Under the pieces are notes generated by a model. That model had not been told where the DNA came from. It saw only the letters and a program-made list of their open reading frames with translations, and searched no databases. Both the position numbers and the translations under genes were made by a program. Below are positions 9,223 through 17,992 of a stretch of 64,000 nucleotides of DNA, piece after piece. How positions within the stretch are numbered: the stretch's first letter is position 1; every line of letters starts with the position of its first letter. The DNA comes from Planctomycetia bacterium (GTDB lineage: Bacteria > Planctomycetota > Planctomycetia > Gemmatales > HRBIN36). The stretch spans positions 118,361 through 182,360 of the forward strand of contig JAEUIE010000008.1 in assembly GCA_016795155.1 (NCBI GenBank). Direction: 5' to 3'.

Positions 9223-10176
9223 TCAGCCTATCGTCGTGCGGCGTGAGCGATCCCCTTCATAGGCTTCCACAATCTGCTGCACCAGTGGGTGGCGAACGAT
9301 GTCCGCGTTCTCCAGGGTGATCACGCCGATGCGATCCAGGTTCTTGAGTCGATGGCCCGCATCAACCAGGCCACTGGGGATGGTACGGGGCAGATCGACC
9401 TGGGTTACATCGCCGGTAATGACCATTCTTGAGCCAGCACCTAAGCGGGTCAGAAACATTTTCATCTGCGTGATGGTGGTGTTCTGCCCTTCATCAAGAA
9501 TGATGTAAGCATGGTTGAGCGTTCTGCCTCGCATGAAAGCGAGGGGAGATAATTCGATGACGTTGGTTTCCAGGTACCGTCGTACCAGTTCAATAGGCAG
9601 CAGGTCTTCCAAGGCATCGAGCAGCGGACGCAGATAGGGGTTTACCTTATCTTCAATATCGCCTGGCAAAAAGCCGAGCCGTTCACCTGCTTCGACAGCA
9701 GGGCGACACAGTACGAGTTTCTTCACCTGACCTGCCTTCAGAGCCGCAGCAGCGGTGGCAGTGGCCAGATAGGTTTTGCCTGTTCCAGCCGGGCCGATGC
9801 AGATGGTAATGTCCTTTTCCCGCATCATGCGGACGTAGCGGCTTTGTCCATCTGTTTTGGGACGCACCCCTTTGCCGATGGTTTCGACAGCAAGCCTTTC
9901 CGGGCTGTCCTGATCGCCGGAGCGTTGCAGGGTTTCGAGTGTCAGTTGCACGTCACTGGGTGTGATGGGCCCCTGCCTGGCGATGGAACGTAGCTGGGTG
10001 ATAATGCGTTCAGCAAGCTGAATCTGCGGCTCCGGGCCTTCGAGCAGCAGGGTGCGATCACGGGGAATGATGCGAATGTTGAGGGCATCGCGCAGGGTAC
10101 GCAAATGGGCATCGCGAGGCCCCAGCACGCGCAAGACTTCATCCTGATCCTGCAGGCTCAGTGTGATTTCAGGCAT
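9223..10176 (-). CDS. PhoH-family ATPase
   Basis: The ATG at 10176 is preferred over the longer frame to 10191 because GGGGA precedes it at 7 bases. The 317-residue protein has an N-terminal KH-like segment and then the PhoH nucleotide-binding core: Walker A GPAGTGKTYLA (about residue 140), LCRPAVEAGERLGFLPGD, and Walker B YIILDEGQNTT, followed by SRMVITGDVTQVDLP. PhoH proteins are putative RNA helicases or ribonuclease partners. In many genomes phoH is followed by ybeY; here a methyltransferase takes that place. Confidence 0.95.
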   Translation of the reverse strand: MPEITLSLQDQDEVLRVLGPRDAHLRTLRDALNIRIIPRDRTLLLEGPEPQIQLAERIITQLRSIARQGPITPSDVQLTLETLQRSGDQDSPERLAVETIGKGVRPKTDGQSRYVRMMREKDITICIGPAGTGKTYLATATAAAALKAGQVKKLVLCRPAVEAGERLGFLPGDIEDKVNPYLRPLLDALEDLLPIELVRRYLETNVIELSPLAFMRGRTLNHAYIILDEGQNTTITQMKMFLTRLGAGSRMVITGDVTQVDLPRTIPSGLVDAGHRLKNLDRIGVITLENADIVRHPLVQQIVEAYEGDRSRRTTIG

Positions 10177-10218
10177 GCTGCTTCCCCGCAAGAAGATTTT
10201 TTTGGTTCGCGTGAGCCC

Positions 10219-10243
10219 GCCCCCGGCTTGAAGAGCCGGGGGC
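10219..10243. repeat. GC-rich intergenic hairpin
   Basis: A perfect 10-base-pair stem (GCCCCCGGCT / AGCCGGGGGC) with a five-base loop lies between cdsA and phoH. Neither side has a U-tract, so it is more likely a REP-like element or an RNA-stability hairpin inside the transcript than a terminator. Confidence 0.75.
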
Positions 10244-10260
10244 TAAATATCCATTCGTTA

Positions 10261-11172
10261 TCATACCGCCCATTGCAGGATGCCGTAGGTTACCGGCACA
10301 CTGAACAGGATGGAATCGAAGACATCAAGCAATCCGCCAAATCCAGGCAATGTACTGGATGCATCTTTCAAATGCAGATCCCGCTTGATGAGTGATTCCA
10401 TCAGGTCACCCAGCATCCCCATGATGCCAACGACGACACCCATCAGGAACGTAGCGAGCCAGCCGGGCATGCCGAGTACCATGGCACGCCGGAAGGGAAA
10501 CTGGTTTTCAGGATCGAGATCAAACCAGTTGCCAAAGCCATAGACCATGAGCAGTGCCGCCAGGCCTGAAAGCAGAATGCCCCCGGCAGCGCCTTCCCAG
10601 GTTTTCTTCGGGCTGAGCAAAGGCGTCATCTTGTGCTTGCCCCACAGCCGACCTGCAACATAGGCACCGATGTCGCAGCACTTAGGAACAAAGATCGCAA
10701 TGATCAACGCTAGCGTGCTGGGGCCGGTAGTCGTACTCGAACCGGGCTGATACCAGCGCAGTTGAATCAGGAACGAGCCGAGAAACCCGATGTAAGCGAC
10801 GCTGAAGAAGGTCAAAGCGAGACGCTTGGTAACCTGTCCAGGTTCGTGATAATGCCAGGCTTCCACCAGAAAAGTAACCAGCAGGCTGGTCAGCAATCCG
10901 CCCGTGATCCAAGCCAGGGAAGCACCAGGCCACTCCAAGGCACTGGCCCAGTTGAAGATGACCAGCAGCAACATCGAGCCAAACAGGGGAAACGAACGCG
11001 GCCTGGCCTGGGCAGGGAGCAGTTGCTGCAGTTCGTAGCCCAAAGCACACGTGACCGCGATGCCAAAGGCAAACGAAATGGGGAACCAGGGAGCAAACCA
11101 GCGGTCCAGCCCCAATACGGCAAAGCCCCAGATGGCGAGCAGGGTGCCGACGATGAGCCTGGGTCTCAGCAT
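10261..11172 (-). CDS. cdsA: Phosphatidate cytidylyltransferase
   Basis: The 303-residue membrane protein makes CDP-diacylglycerol, the precursor of phospholipids, from phosphatidate and CTP. The C-terminus carries the family signature in its planctomycete form: SLIKRDLHLKD, then LPGFGGLLDVFDS, where the usual PGHGG has Phe for His. Upstream are PKCCDIGAYVAGRLWGKHK and LSPKKTWEGAAGG, both diagnostic. Around eight transmembrane helices are visible. It follows the SDR gene by 10 bases. Its usual neighbours uppS and dxr are absent. Confidence 0.95.
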   Translation of the reverse strand: MLRPRLIVGTLLAIWGFAVLGLDRWFAPWFPISFAFGIAVTCALGYELQQLLPAQARPRSFPLFGSMLLLVIFNWASALEWPGASLAWITGGLLTSLLVTFLVEAWHYHEPGQVTKRLALTFFSVAYIGFLGSFLIQLRWYQPGSSTTTGPSTLALIIAIFVPKCCDIGAYVAGRLWGKHKMTPLLSPKKTWEGAAGGILLSGLAALLMVYGFGNWFDLDPENQFPFRRAMVLGMPGWLATFLMGVVVGIMGMLGDLMESLIKRDLHLKDASSTLPGFGGLLDVFDSILFSVPVTYGILQWAV

Positions 11173-11182
11173 GTCGTTTCCG

Positions 11183-11878
11183 TTACTGGGGGATGGTTCG
11201 CGATAGGCCGTTGTCTGTTGTGCCTAATGCCAAGATATAGTCTGCTGCCCCATGACTCCAGTGGTTGGCATCGGGATAATGGCTGGCCGATTCCTGAAAG
11301 CATTCTCGCAGCATGTCCGTATCGATAATACCGGGGTTGAGCGGGATGGCCGCCAGGCCATCGGGCAGTTCTTCCGCCAGGGCTTTGGTCATTCCCTCGA
11401 TGGCATACTTGGTAGCACAATAGGGTGCCACTTCAGGCGAGGTGGAACGGCCCCAGCCTGAACTGAGATTGATGATGATGCCTGTGCCACGACCGATCAT
11501 GGCAGGCACGACATGGCGGATGACGTGGGCAACGCCTTTGATGTTCACATCGACGATGGTATCCATTTCTGCAGCGGTGATCTCCCACAAGGGTGCCATA
11601 CGGTTCATGACCGCAGCGTTGTTGATGAGTAAATCAGGCGGCCCGTTTTCCTTGAGCAGCCGATGAGTCCAGCGCTCGACATCTTTTTCCCTGGCGACAT
11701 CCACGACGTCGAAATCATGAGGCAGGGGGTACATCTGCTTTAGTTGCTGCACCTGGCTTGCATTTCTGCCACACCCCCAGACGGTGCAGCTTCGCTCGAT
11801 GAAACGATCTACGAGTGACCGGCCCAAACCACGAGTGGCGCCGGTGAGAAGGATAGTGCGGCCAGGAGTGGTTGGCAT
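11183..11878 (-). CDS. Short-chain dehydrogenase/reductase (SDR)
   Basis: The 231-residue protein has the classical SDR elements: cofactor motif TGATRGLG at about 14, LLINNAAV at about 85, a catalytic Ser in NLSSGWG (about 140) and the catalytic YCATK (about 153). This supports an NAD(P)-dependent oxidoreductase of the classical subfamily. Substrate not predictable. It probably heads the transcript that continues into cdsA, phoH and the methyltransferase. Confidence 0.93.
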   Translation of the reverse strand: MPTTPGRTILLTGATRGLGRSLVDRFIERSCTVWGCGRNASQVQQLKQMYPLPHDFDVVDVAREKDVERWTHRLLKENGPPDLLINNAAVMNRMAPLWEITAAEMDTIVDVNIKGVAHVIRHVVPAMIGRGTGIIINLSSGWGRSTSPEVAPYCATKYAIEGMTKALAEELPDGLAAIPLNPGIIDTDMLRECFQESASHYPDANHWSHGAADYILALGTTDNGLSRTIPQ

Positions 11879-11935
11879 GTGATACGCCCTGTTGGGAAAG
11901 GGGTAGTGTAGGGATTGACAAAAGCAACGTGTGCA

Positions 11936-12015
11936 TCTCTTGGCGCACCTTGGCTTCTTGGCGGTTTATTAAGGTTTAACCGCCAAGAAGCCAAGCAGCG
12001 CCAAGATTCGCCAAG
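11936..12015 (-). repeat. Dispersed palindromic repeat, copy B ('cttggcg' element)
   Basis: Reverse complement of the element at 8112-8192, with only a few differences and one base fewer at the centre. The two copies bracket the SDR-cdsA-phoH-methyltransferase block. It lies upstream of the SDR gene, in its 5' region. Confidence 0.85.
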
Positions 12016-12064
12016 GGATACAGGTAGTACAATTTCCAATCGTGACGTATCGTTGGTCCTGAGT

Positions 12065-13513
12065 TCACTCCTGCTCCTCCCTTTTCTCTAACGGCTTGGC
12101 TGGTTTTCTGCGATGAGCGGGATTCCAGAGTATTACTCCGGTATCCTTGGTCAAGTATTTCTCCTCGGTTTTTTGAATATCTCCACCATCGTCTTTAAAC
12201 TCCCGGTCGAGTGCGCTACCGACAACGGAGTAGATGTGCAGTCCATCTTCGACGGCTATCAGTCTCAAGGGTTTATCATCAAACGGATCGAGCAGTACCG
12301 CTGGAAGATATTGGGGAATTAATTCATCCTGAGTTCGAGGCCAGCGCTGGTGTTGCAGGCGGAATCGTTCAGCAGCTAGGGCGATCTGAGTGCATCGCCA
12401 ACTGGCACTTTGTCTCATGATGGTATTCAGCCGGTAATGCACGGGCGGAGTAGAGATGCTTTTGGCATCCAATTCATCTTTACGTTGTTTTTTCAATGCA
12501 TCATGTTGCGCATCAAGTTCACGAAAGAGATCGAACAGGGGCTTCTCTTGTTGCGAATAGACATTCAGGATCGAACGCATGATTTCTGCGCGAAAGAATG
12601 GCGACTGCAAGTCGGCACGTATGCGGAACTCCAATAGATACTGTTTGAATCTCTCCCAGGCATCATTGCTCTTTTGCCTTCCAAACTCTTTCAAAATATC
12701 GACATCTGGTCGAGAAAAGTGATCCAAGTCATGAATCGTGTTGCCTGCTTCTGCAATCAAGTATTTTTGCCACACAGCACGGCTGTCATAGTTACCCAAA
12801 TCTGTAGATAATTGCTTCAATTGTTGATCGGTGAATTCAACCTGTGACAATGCAACATCCATATTTTCCAGATAGCTTCTCAAAGCACTGTCCCCGAACA
12901 TCTGATTAGTAATAAACGGCTCTGACGATAGATGTAGAGCGAGTCGCTTATTATAGCGCATCAACTTCATGGCCAATGACACATTCTTTTCTTGAAGCGC
13001 CAGCCAGAGTTGTTCTTTTATCGCCAAATTGACTTTGGATGTTTCTTCGTTGTATTTGCAATAAACATGCCAAGGAGGATCTCTATTGAGCGGACCAACA
13101 CCAGGTTTGTCGGGAATAGCATCCAGTTCCTTCAGTTGCTCCAGAAATGTCGGCCATCCACTGGAGCGATTGCGAAGGTACTGAATTGTATCTGCATGCA
13201 ACAGCAGGTTTGGTTCATTTTCACGTGGCTGAAAGTGCACTATCTCATCTACGATCTCATTCCAGGCAATAGGTCGTGCTTGCCTGAGAACCCAAGAGGA
13301 TACACTGTTGTGATCCTCAGCCTGTTGATTGGCGATGAGGTCGGCATAGCGCCAACGTCCGAGTTTGTCCCACTCTGACAAGACTGCCTGCAGTTCACGA
13401 TACCCCAGCCACCTATAGATTCCGAACCAACTAGCTAACAATGCGATAAGCAGCAACAGGATCTGCCACCAGCGGAAGTGGTACCAGCGGCGAGGGGGAG
13501 GAGGAATGGTCAT
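12065..13513 (-). CDS. Membrane-anchored hypothetical protein
   Basis: The 482-residue protein has one transmembrane helix near the N-terminus (WWQILLLLIALLASWFGIY, residues about 15-33) and a large soluble part. Near the C-terminus ERFRLQHQRWPRTQDELIPQYL...DPFDDKPLRL resembles the short motif found in pseudopilin-like and DUF1559-related planctomycete proteins, where it marks an envelope domain. I do not recognise the rest. It follows the DUF4058 gene by 11 bases and is probably its operon partner. Confidence 0.7.
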   Translation of the reverse strand: MTIPPPPRRWYHFRWWQILLLLIALLASWFGIYRWLGYRELQAVLSEWDKLGRWRYADLIANQQAEDHNSVSSWVLRQARPIAWNEIVDEIVHFQPRENEPNLLLHADTIQYLRNRSSGWPTFLEQLKELDAIPDKPGVGPLNRDPPWHVYCKYNEETSKVNLAIKEQLWLALQEKNVSLAMKLMRYNKRLALHLSSEPFITNQMFGDSALRSYLENMDVALSQVEFTDQQLKQLSTDLGNYDSRAVWQKYLIAEAGNTIHDLDHFSRPDVDILKEFGRQKSNDAWERFKQYLLEFRIRADLQSPFFRAEIMRSILNVYSQQEKPLFDLFRELDAQHDALKKQRKDELDAKSISTPPVHYRLNTIMRQSASWRCTQIALAAERFRLQHQRWPRTQDELIPQYLPAVLLDPFDDKPLRLIAVEDGLHIYSVVGSALDREFKDDGGDIQKTEEKYLTKDTGVILWNPAHRRKPAKPLEKREEQE

Positions 13514-13524
13514 GAACTTAACTG

Positions 13525-14256
13525 TTATGCGCTTTTGCTACCACCTTGCACCAACCGCCTGACACTTTCAGGAGTGTCCTGCCAGGCATCCTGATAGGTG
13601 GATTCGAGCGGTGTCAACACGTGCGTCCCTGAAGCAATGAAAAGTGGCATATCAGGCAATGGACTTCCAACCCCCATCGTTTCAATGTAAGCCGACTGCA
13701 CGGAGCCTGTTTCATAAGAAGCCAGCAGGCGGTCCTGCGGTGATGGCAAGGAAAATTCTTCATCGTCCAGTTCGTTCCAGATTAATTCATGCAGGCTGTG
13801 AGGATCGCGTTTACCTGGAGGGAACACGTCGATGACGAGCACATGAATGCCTTGATACAGTGCATCAGTTACTTTCTGGACAAATTGTCTGATGGCTCGA
13901 TTGCCATCCTTATTGCCTGGCGAAACGATTTCGATGAGAGCAACCACTTTTCCCAAATGATGCCTGATGACAATGCGGTTCGCCTTGTCGGCATAGAAGT
14001 GCTTTTCCGTCTGACGTACGAATCGGGTCTGTGGCTTGTCAAGAACGGCGGCACCGCCCGAAAACCGAGTATCGTTCAATGCTTCTTCGATGGCTAACAC
14101 ATCACTTTCGACGGTGCCAGCCCGCTGTTCGACCAGAGCTGTCAGTTCCGTGGGCAAAACTCCACGATTCAAAGCGCGGGCAATGCTCACCGACCATACC
14201 TGATGAAAGTGATGAAACAGCCCTGCGGGTACTTGTGACCAGTCATGCAACGGCAT
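13525..14256 (-). CDS. DUF4058 family protein
   Basis: GGAGG lies 5 bases before the ATG at 14256, so this start is preferred to the frame at 14295. The 243-residue protein begins MPLHDWSQVPAGLFHHFHQVW, the typical opening of this family, and has VVALIEIVSPGNKDG at about 105, a motif like the core of PD-(D/E)xK-related folds. DUF4058 is abundant in planctomycetes and cyanobacteria and has no established function. Confidence 0.88.
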   Translation of the reverse strand: MPLHDWSQVPAGLFHHFHQVWSVSIARALNRGVLPTELTALVEQRAGTVESDVLAIEEALNDTRFSGGAAVLDKPQTRFVRQTEKHFYADKANRIVIRHHLGKVVALIEIVSPGNKDGNRAIRQFVQKVTDALYQGIHVLVIDVFPPGKRDPHSLHELIWNELDDEEFSLPSPQDRLLASYETGSVQSAYIETMGVGSPLPDMPLFIASGTHVLTPLESTYQDAWQDTPESVRRLVQGGSKSA

Positions 14257-14374
14257 TACTACCTCCGCTGGCATTATACCACAGGGTTCCAGCATGCTCC
14301 AGACAGTATTCGGACGCTCATCGCCGCGTCATCTCGACGGAGCGAGATCATTACCAACCAAAATAGAAACTGAT

Positions 14375-14680
14375 CTAATTCCGCTTCCCCTCATGCATCA
14401 AGTCATTGCGAGGATTCAATTCCACCGTCGTAATGGCAGGTGTATGGGAAAAGTTCACAGACGGTTCGGGCAACGGTTTTCGAGAAGTTGGCAAAATGAG
14501 GTCACCCACCAGCACAGCCAGCAAAGCACCCAGAACGAGTGCCATCAACAGGAAGATGCCTTGGCGGTGCGATGCTTGTTTTCGTCGGTACCCTGCCCAG
14601 ACATCCAGATGCTGAATGGGGAGCACCTCGTTGAACAAAACGATTTTCGGATTGGAACTGATGGAAGAGGGTGCGTCCAT
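14375..14680 (-). CDS. Small single-pass membrane protein
   Basis: The 101-residue protein has one transmembrane helix (GIFLLMALVLGALLAVLVGDLI, about 41-62), a cytoplasmic-looking N-terminus with Arg/Lys before the helix, and a Pro-rich tail. It starts 9 bases after the bpt stop. No family recognised. Confidence 0.65.
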   Translation of the reverse strand: MDAPSSISSNPKIVLFNEVLPIQHLDVWAGYRRKQASHRQGIFLLMALVLGALLAVLVGDLILPTSRKPLPEPSVNFSHTPAITTVELNPRNDLMHEGKRN

Positions 14681-14689
14681 GTTCTGTCT

Positions 14690-15415
14690 CTAAGCATCCG
14701 TGCTATGCCTCGTCCATTGCCCGGACGGGGAGAGCACTTCGTGGGGCTGATAACGTGATTTGTACTCTAATGAACGGCATCCTGCAACATAATAACCAAG
14801 ATAGGCATAAGGTAATTTCCGCAGACGCGATTCATCCATGACCGTCAACACATTCCAGGTACCCAAGCCCCAGTCGCGATATTCCGGGTCGTGAAAAAAG
14901 TAAATGGCCGACAAACCCTGTGGCACCACGTCCACGTAGCCAACGCCAATCAGCTTGTCGCGATCATAATAGCACCATTCTTCTGTGGGGATCGGGTTGC
15001 TGACAAAACTCGACAGGTAGGATTCATGGTCCTTGGGCGGATAACGTTGCCAGCCGATATGTTCCGATTGATGACTGTGGAACATATCGTGCAGGTGCAG
15101 CTTGGCATCCGAGACACTGGGTTGATCAATGACCAGGCGAATGCGATGCAGATTGTCACGGTGATTGCGTTTCTGGCTGCGGTTCATCTGAAATTCATTG
15201 ACCAGTACACGCAGCGACCAGCAGGCAGTGCAGAAAGGACATCGGGGCCGAAACAGCGAACACCCAAACCGTCGCCAGCCTGCATCGAGCAAATTGCCGT
15301 ACTCTTCGACGGTCAGACTGATGCAATCGAGGTACTCGAGCATCGCTGTCTGCTCGGGCAGATAGCTGCATCGGTGAGGCGGCGTGACATAATGGGTCGA
15401 TATTTCCATCCTCAC
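14690..15415 (-). CDS. bpt: Aspartate/glutamate leucyltransferase (bacterial Bpt/Ate)
   Basis: The 241-residue protein transfers Leu from Leu-tRNA to N-terminal Asp or Glu, marking proteins for the ClpS/ClpAP N-degron pathway. The N-terminus CSYLP...YGNLLDAGWRRFGCSLFRPRC and CxxC motifs (PFCTACWSLRV) are the family signature; LSAIYFFHDPEYRDWGLGT is the GNAT-like core. Start is either GTG 15415 or ATG 15409, with a GAGG overlapping the second. It is divergent from the HAD-like gene at 15517. Confidence 0.93.
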   Translation of the reverse strand: MRMEISTHYVTPPHRCSYLPEQTAMLEYLDCISLTVEEYGNLLDAGWRRFGCSLFRPRCPFCTACWSLRVLVNEFQMNRSQKRNHRDNLHRIRLVIDQPSVSDAKLHLHDMFHSHQSEHIGWQRYPPKDHESYLSSFVSNPIPTEEWCYYDRDKLIGVGYVDVVPQGLSAIYFFHDPEYRDWGLGTWNVLTVMDESRLRKLPYAYLGYYVAGCRSLEYKSRYQPHEVLSPSGQWTRHSTDA

Positions 15416-15516
15416 AGCCTAACATACCCGAAACCAATGCCAATCCGTAAAAATGTGAGTGGAATCTCATCATTTAACACGCTATCATCTGCCTGACCTG
15501 AACTCACCGCGATCTT

Positions 15517-16473
15517 ATGGCCTTATCACTGGCACAGTACGCAGAACATCTGGATAGTCGGGCTGACCTGTTGTGGCCAGCCCCGCCGGAGGTGCATCGT
15601 ACCAAGTCGAAGCCGCACCTGAAAAGCCTGCCAATGGTGAAGGCCGTTACGTGGAATGTCTACGGGACGTTGCTGGCTATTTCGGGTGGCGAATTTTATC
15701 GCGAGCATCCGCAGCCTTTCATCATGAACCTTGCCCTGGATAAGACGATCCAGGAATTCAAGATGTGGAAGTCGATGTCGCGCAAGCCCGGCCAGCCCGC
15801 CGAATACATGCGGGTAATGTTGCAGAACGTCTTCGATGAAATCAGTTTTCAGGTGGAAAAGGGCGAGAAGTACCCTGAATTCCCCGTAGAGCGGCAGTGG
15901 GAAGGGATTATCCGCAAGCTCATGCAGAACGAATACGTCATTGAAACAGGCAAATATGGTACTCTGGAAGAACTGGCGGTGAAGATTGCCTATTTCTTCC
16001 ACCGGTCGCTGCAGGGTGTGGGTGCTCAGGCATCTGCTGCTGACACAGTACAATGGCTGAAAGATCGCAAATACTGGCAGGGAATCCTGGCAGATGCCCA
16101 GTGCTTCACCATGCTGCAACTGCAACGAAGCCTGGCTGAGCAGAATCCGCAGGTGATGCTGGATTTCTGCATCCCATCCTTTTGTCGATCTCTTTCCTTT
16201 CAGGTGAAAGGCAGAAAACCGTCCGAGCGACTATTCAAAGACATGGTGCAGAAACTGCGTTCAGCTGGAATCGAGCCGGAAGAAACCCTGCACATCAGTA
16301 ATGATTTACCGAACGACCTGGCACCAGCCCGCCGGTTGGGGTTCATCACCTGCCTCTACACAGGCGACAGTAAGTCGTTGAAAGCCCCATCGGAACTGGT
16401 GGCAGACAAGAATATTCGCCCGGTGGTCATGATCAACGATCTGGCCCAGGTAGTTGACATGCTCTCGTCATGA
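15517..16473 (+). CDS. HAD-superfamily-like protein with degenerate nucleophile
   Basis: The 318-residue protein is recognisable as a HAD hydrolase from motif I (VTWNVYGTLL, residues 44-53) and motif IV (HISNDLPNDLAPARRLGF), with a helical cap between. In motif I the residue that should be the nucleophilic Asp (FDVYGTLL in relatives) reads Asn47. If real, phosphatase activity by the usual route would be lost or very low. It runs rightward away from bpt, and 79 bases later comes the FabZ-like gene. Confidence 0.75.
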   Translation: MALSLAQYAEHLDSRADLLWPAPPEVHRTKSKPHLKSLPMVKAVTWNVYGTLLAISGGEFYREHPQPFIMNLALDKTIQEFKMWKSMSRKPGQPAEYMRVMLQNVFDEISFQVEKGEKYPEFPVERQWEGIIRKLMQNEYVIETGKYGTLEELAVKIAYFFHRSLQGVGAQASAADTVQWLKDRKYWQGILADAQCFTMLQLQRSLAEQNPQVMLDFCIPSFCRSLSFQVKGRKPSERLFKDMVQKLRSAGIEPEETLHISNDLPNDLAPARRLGFITCLYTGDSKSLKAPSELVADKNIRPVVMINDLAQVVDMLSS

Positions 16474-16552
16474 TGCTGGTTTCCTGCTACGTTGATGTTG
16501 TCAACCTCTCCGTCGCGAAATTCCTTTTATCCTTACAGATTCGAAACTTGCC

Positions 16553-17059
16553 ATGCCTCCAGAAGTGATGTTTGATGTCAGTACCGTCGATGATGGCCGT
16601 GTACTCTTCAACATCGATCAGATACGTGAAGTGAATCCGCAACGTTTCGAGATGGAACAGTTGACTGCCATCGTCCACATCGATCTGGAACAGAACCTGA
16701 TTGTGGGTTACAAGGATGTGACCGATCAGGAATTCTGGGTACGAGGCCACATGCCTGGCTTTCCATTGATGCCTGGTGTGATCATGTGTGAAGCCGGTGC
16801 ACAACTGGGTGGTTTCTTTTCCAAGAAACATCTGGTGCCGGTAGGTAGCTTCGTTGTCTTTGGCGGCATGGAAGAGGTGCGTTTCCGGGGACAAGTCAAA
16901 CCGGGAGATCGCTTCTGGATTGTCAGCAAGGCAGTCAAAGTGAATCGACGACAGGTGGTAAACCAGGTGCAGGGTTTTGTTGACGGCAAGATGGTGTTTG
17001 AAGGAACGTTGATTGGCATGCCCTTCACCACGCCCGGTCCATCTGAAGGTGCTGCGTGA
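16553..17059 (+). CDS. fabZ: Beta-hydroxyacyl-ACP dehydratase (FabZ-like)
   Basis: The 168-residue hot-dog-fold protein has the active-site segment GHMPGFPLMPGVIMCEAGAQ with His66 and Glu80, as expected for FabZ/FabA dehydratases of fatty-acid elongation. The family usually reads GHFPGxPVMPGV; this variant with Met after His66 is conservative. It overlaps TrmB by 4 bases (GTGA), showing coupled translation. Confidence 0.9.
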   Translation: MPPEVMFDVSTVDDGRVLFNIDQIREVNPQRFEMEQLTAIVHIDLEQNLIVGYKDVTDQEFWVRGHMPGFPLMPGVIMCEAGAQLGGFFSKKHLVPVGSFVVFGGMEEVRFRGQVKPGDRFWIVSKAVKVNRRQVVNQVQGFVDGKMVFEGTLIGMPFTTPGPSEGAA

Positions 17060-17691
17060 GTGTGCGTAACAGCAAGCGTCTTCCCCTGGAATCGCTGGCA
17101 CCGTATCTCTTTACTTTGCCTGCAACGGAAGAGTTGCTTGATCTGAAGCAGCTTTTCGGCAATGAAAACCCTTTCGAGCTGGAAGTAGGTTTTGGCAAAG
17201 GGGCCTTCCTGATTGAAGCGGTTCCGTTGCATCCAGATCGTAATTATCTCGGCATCGAAATTGACAAGGGACTGGCACTCTATGTTGCCACGCGTATGGC
17301 GAAGCGCAAACTCGCCAATATTAAAGTGGCACATGGCGATGCGGGCCGGTTGCTTTCACAGCATTTGCCTGCAGGCAGCCTGGCCGCAGTGCATGTCTAT
17401 TTCCCTGACCCGTGGTGGAAGAAGAAACACCGCAAACGCCGGGTGTTCAACGAGGCGTTTGCTGAGCAGGCAGCACGAGTGATTCAGCCGGGCGGATATC
17501 TGCATATTGCCACCGATGTCGCTGAGTATTTTCAGGTGATGATGGGGACCGTCGCCCAGCAGCCTGCGTTTCAACTGGAAGATGCAGGCAGAGAGGAACG
17601 GGCAGAAGAAGCGAAGCCCGAGACGAATTTTGAGAAGAAGGCGAGAAAGGAAGGCAGACCCGTGTGGCGGGCGAGGGCGGTGAGGCGGTAG
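17056..17691 (+). CDS. trmB: tRNA (guanine-N7)-methyltransferase
   Basis: The 211-residue protein methylates G46 of tRNA. Motif I is LEVGFGKGAFLIE (about 40), then YLGIEID, and the diagnostic VHVYFPDPWWKKKHRKRRVFN, with the final basic tail common to the family. GTG start overlapping the fabZ stop. Confidence 0.95.
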   Translation: MSVRNSKRLPLESLAPYLFTLPATEELLDLKQLFGNENPFELEVGFGKGAFLIEAVPLHPDRNYLGIEIDKGLALYVATRMAKRKLANIKVAHGDAGRLLSQHLPAGSLAAVHVYFPDPWWKKKHRKRRVFNEAFAEQAARVIQPGGYLHIATDVAEYFQVMMGTVAQQPAFQLEDAGREERAEEAKPETNFEKKARKEGRPVWRARAVRR

Positions 17692-17697
17692 TTTGCC

Positions 17698-17737
17698 TTG
17701 CAACACCATGAATTGATGTGTATACTTTGTAGACACA
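17698..17737 (+). promoter_or_regulatory. mazEF promoter with overlapping palindromic operator
   Basis: A -35 box TTGCAA (17698-17703), exactly 17 bases, then a -10 box TATACT (17721-17726). The -10 box lies inside an imperfect palindrome at 17717-17737 (TGTGTaTAC ttt GTAgACACA), a fitting site for autorepression by MazE. mazE begins at 17753. Confidence 0.75.
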
Positions 17738-17752
17738 CCTTGGAGCCAGGCC

Positions 17753-17992
17753 ATGCGTACGCATGTCAGCAAATGGGGCAACAGCTTCGCTGTTCGATTG
17801 CCCCATACGGTAGTCAAAGACCTCAGACTCCGCGAAGGAACCATTCTGGAACTGAAGTCGGATCAATCCGGTATCACGCTTCGCAAAACACAGAAGCGAA
17901 TCTCGTTGCAGGAACTGTTGAAGGGAATCACGCCGGAGAACTGTCATGGCGAAGTCGAGTGGGGCCAATCGACCGGAAACGAAAGCTGGTAA
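17753..17992 (+). CDS. mazE: MazE-type antitoxin (AbrB/SpoVT fold)
   Basis: The 79-residue protein begins MRTHVSKWGNSFAVRLPHTVV, the swapped-hairpin AbrB/MazE DNA-binding motif, followed by LRLREGTILEL. The C-terminal half would bind the toxin. It overlaps the toxin frame by 47 bases, so translation is coupled. Confidence 0.92.
   Translation: MRTHVSKWGNSFAVRLPHTVVKDLRLREGTILELKSDQSGITLRKTQKRISLQELLKGITPENCHGEVEWGQSTGNESW

Noticed and set aside
10219..10243. Hairpin as terminator between cdsA and phoH
   Set aside because: No U-tract on either strand; the two genes probably share a transcript, so it is listed as a repeat hairpin.
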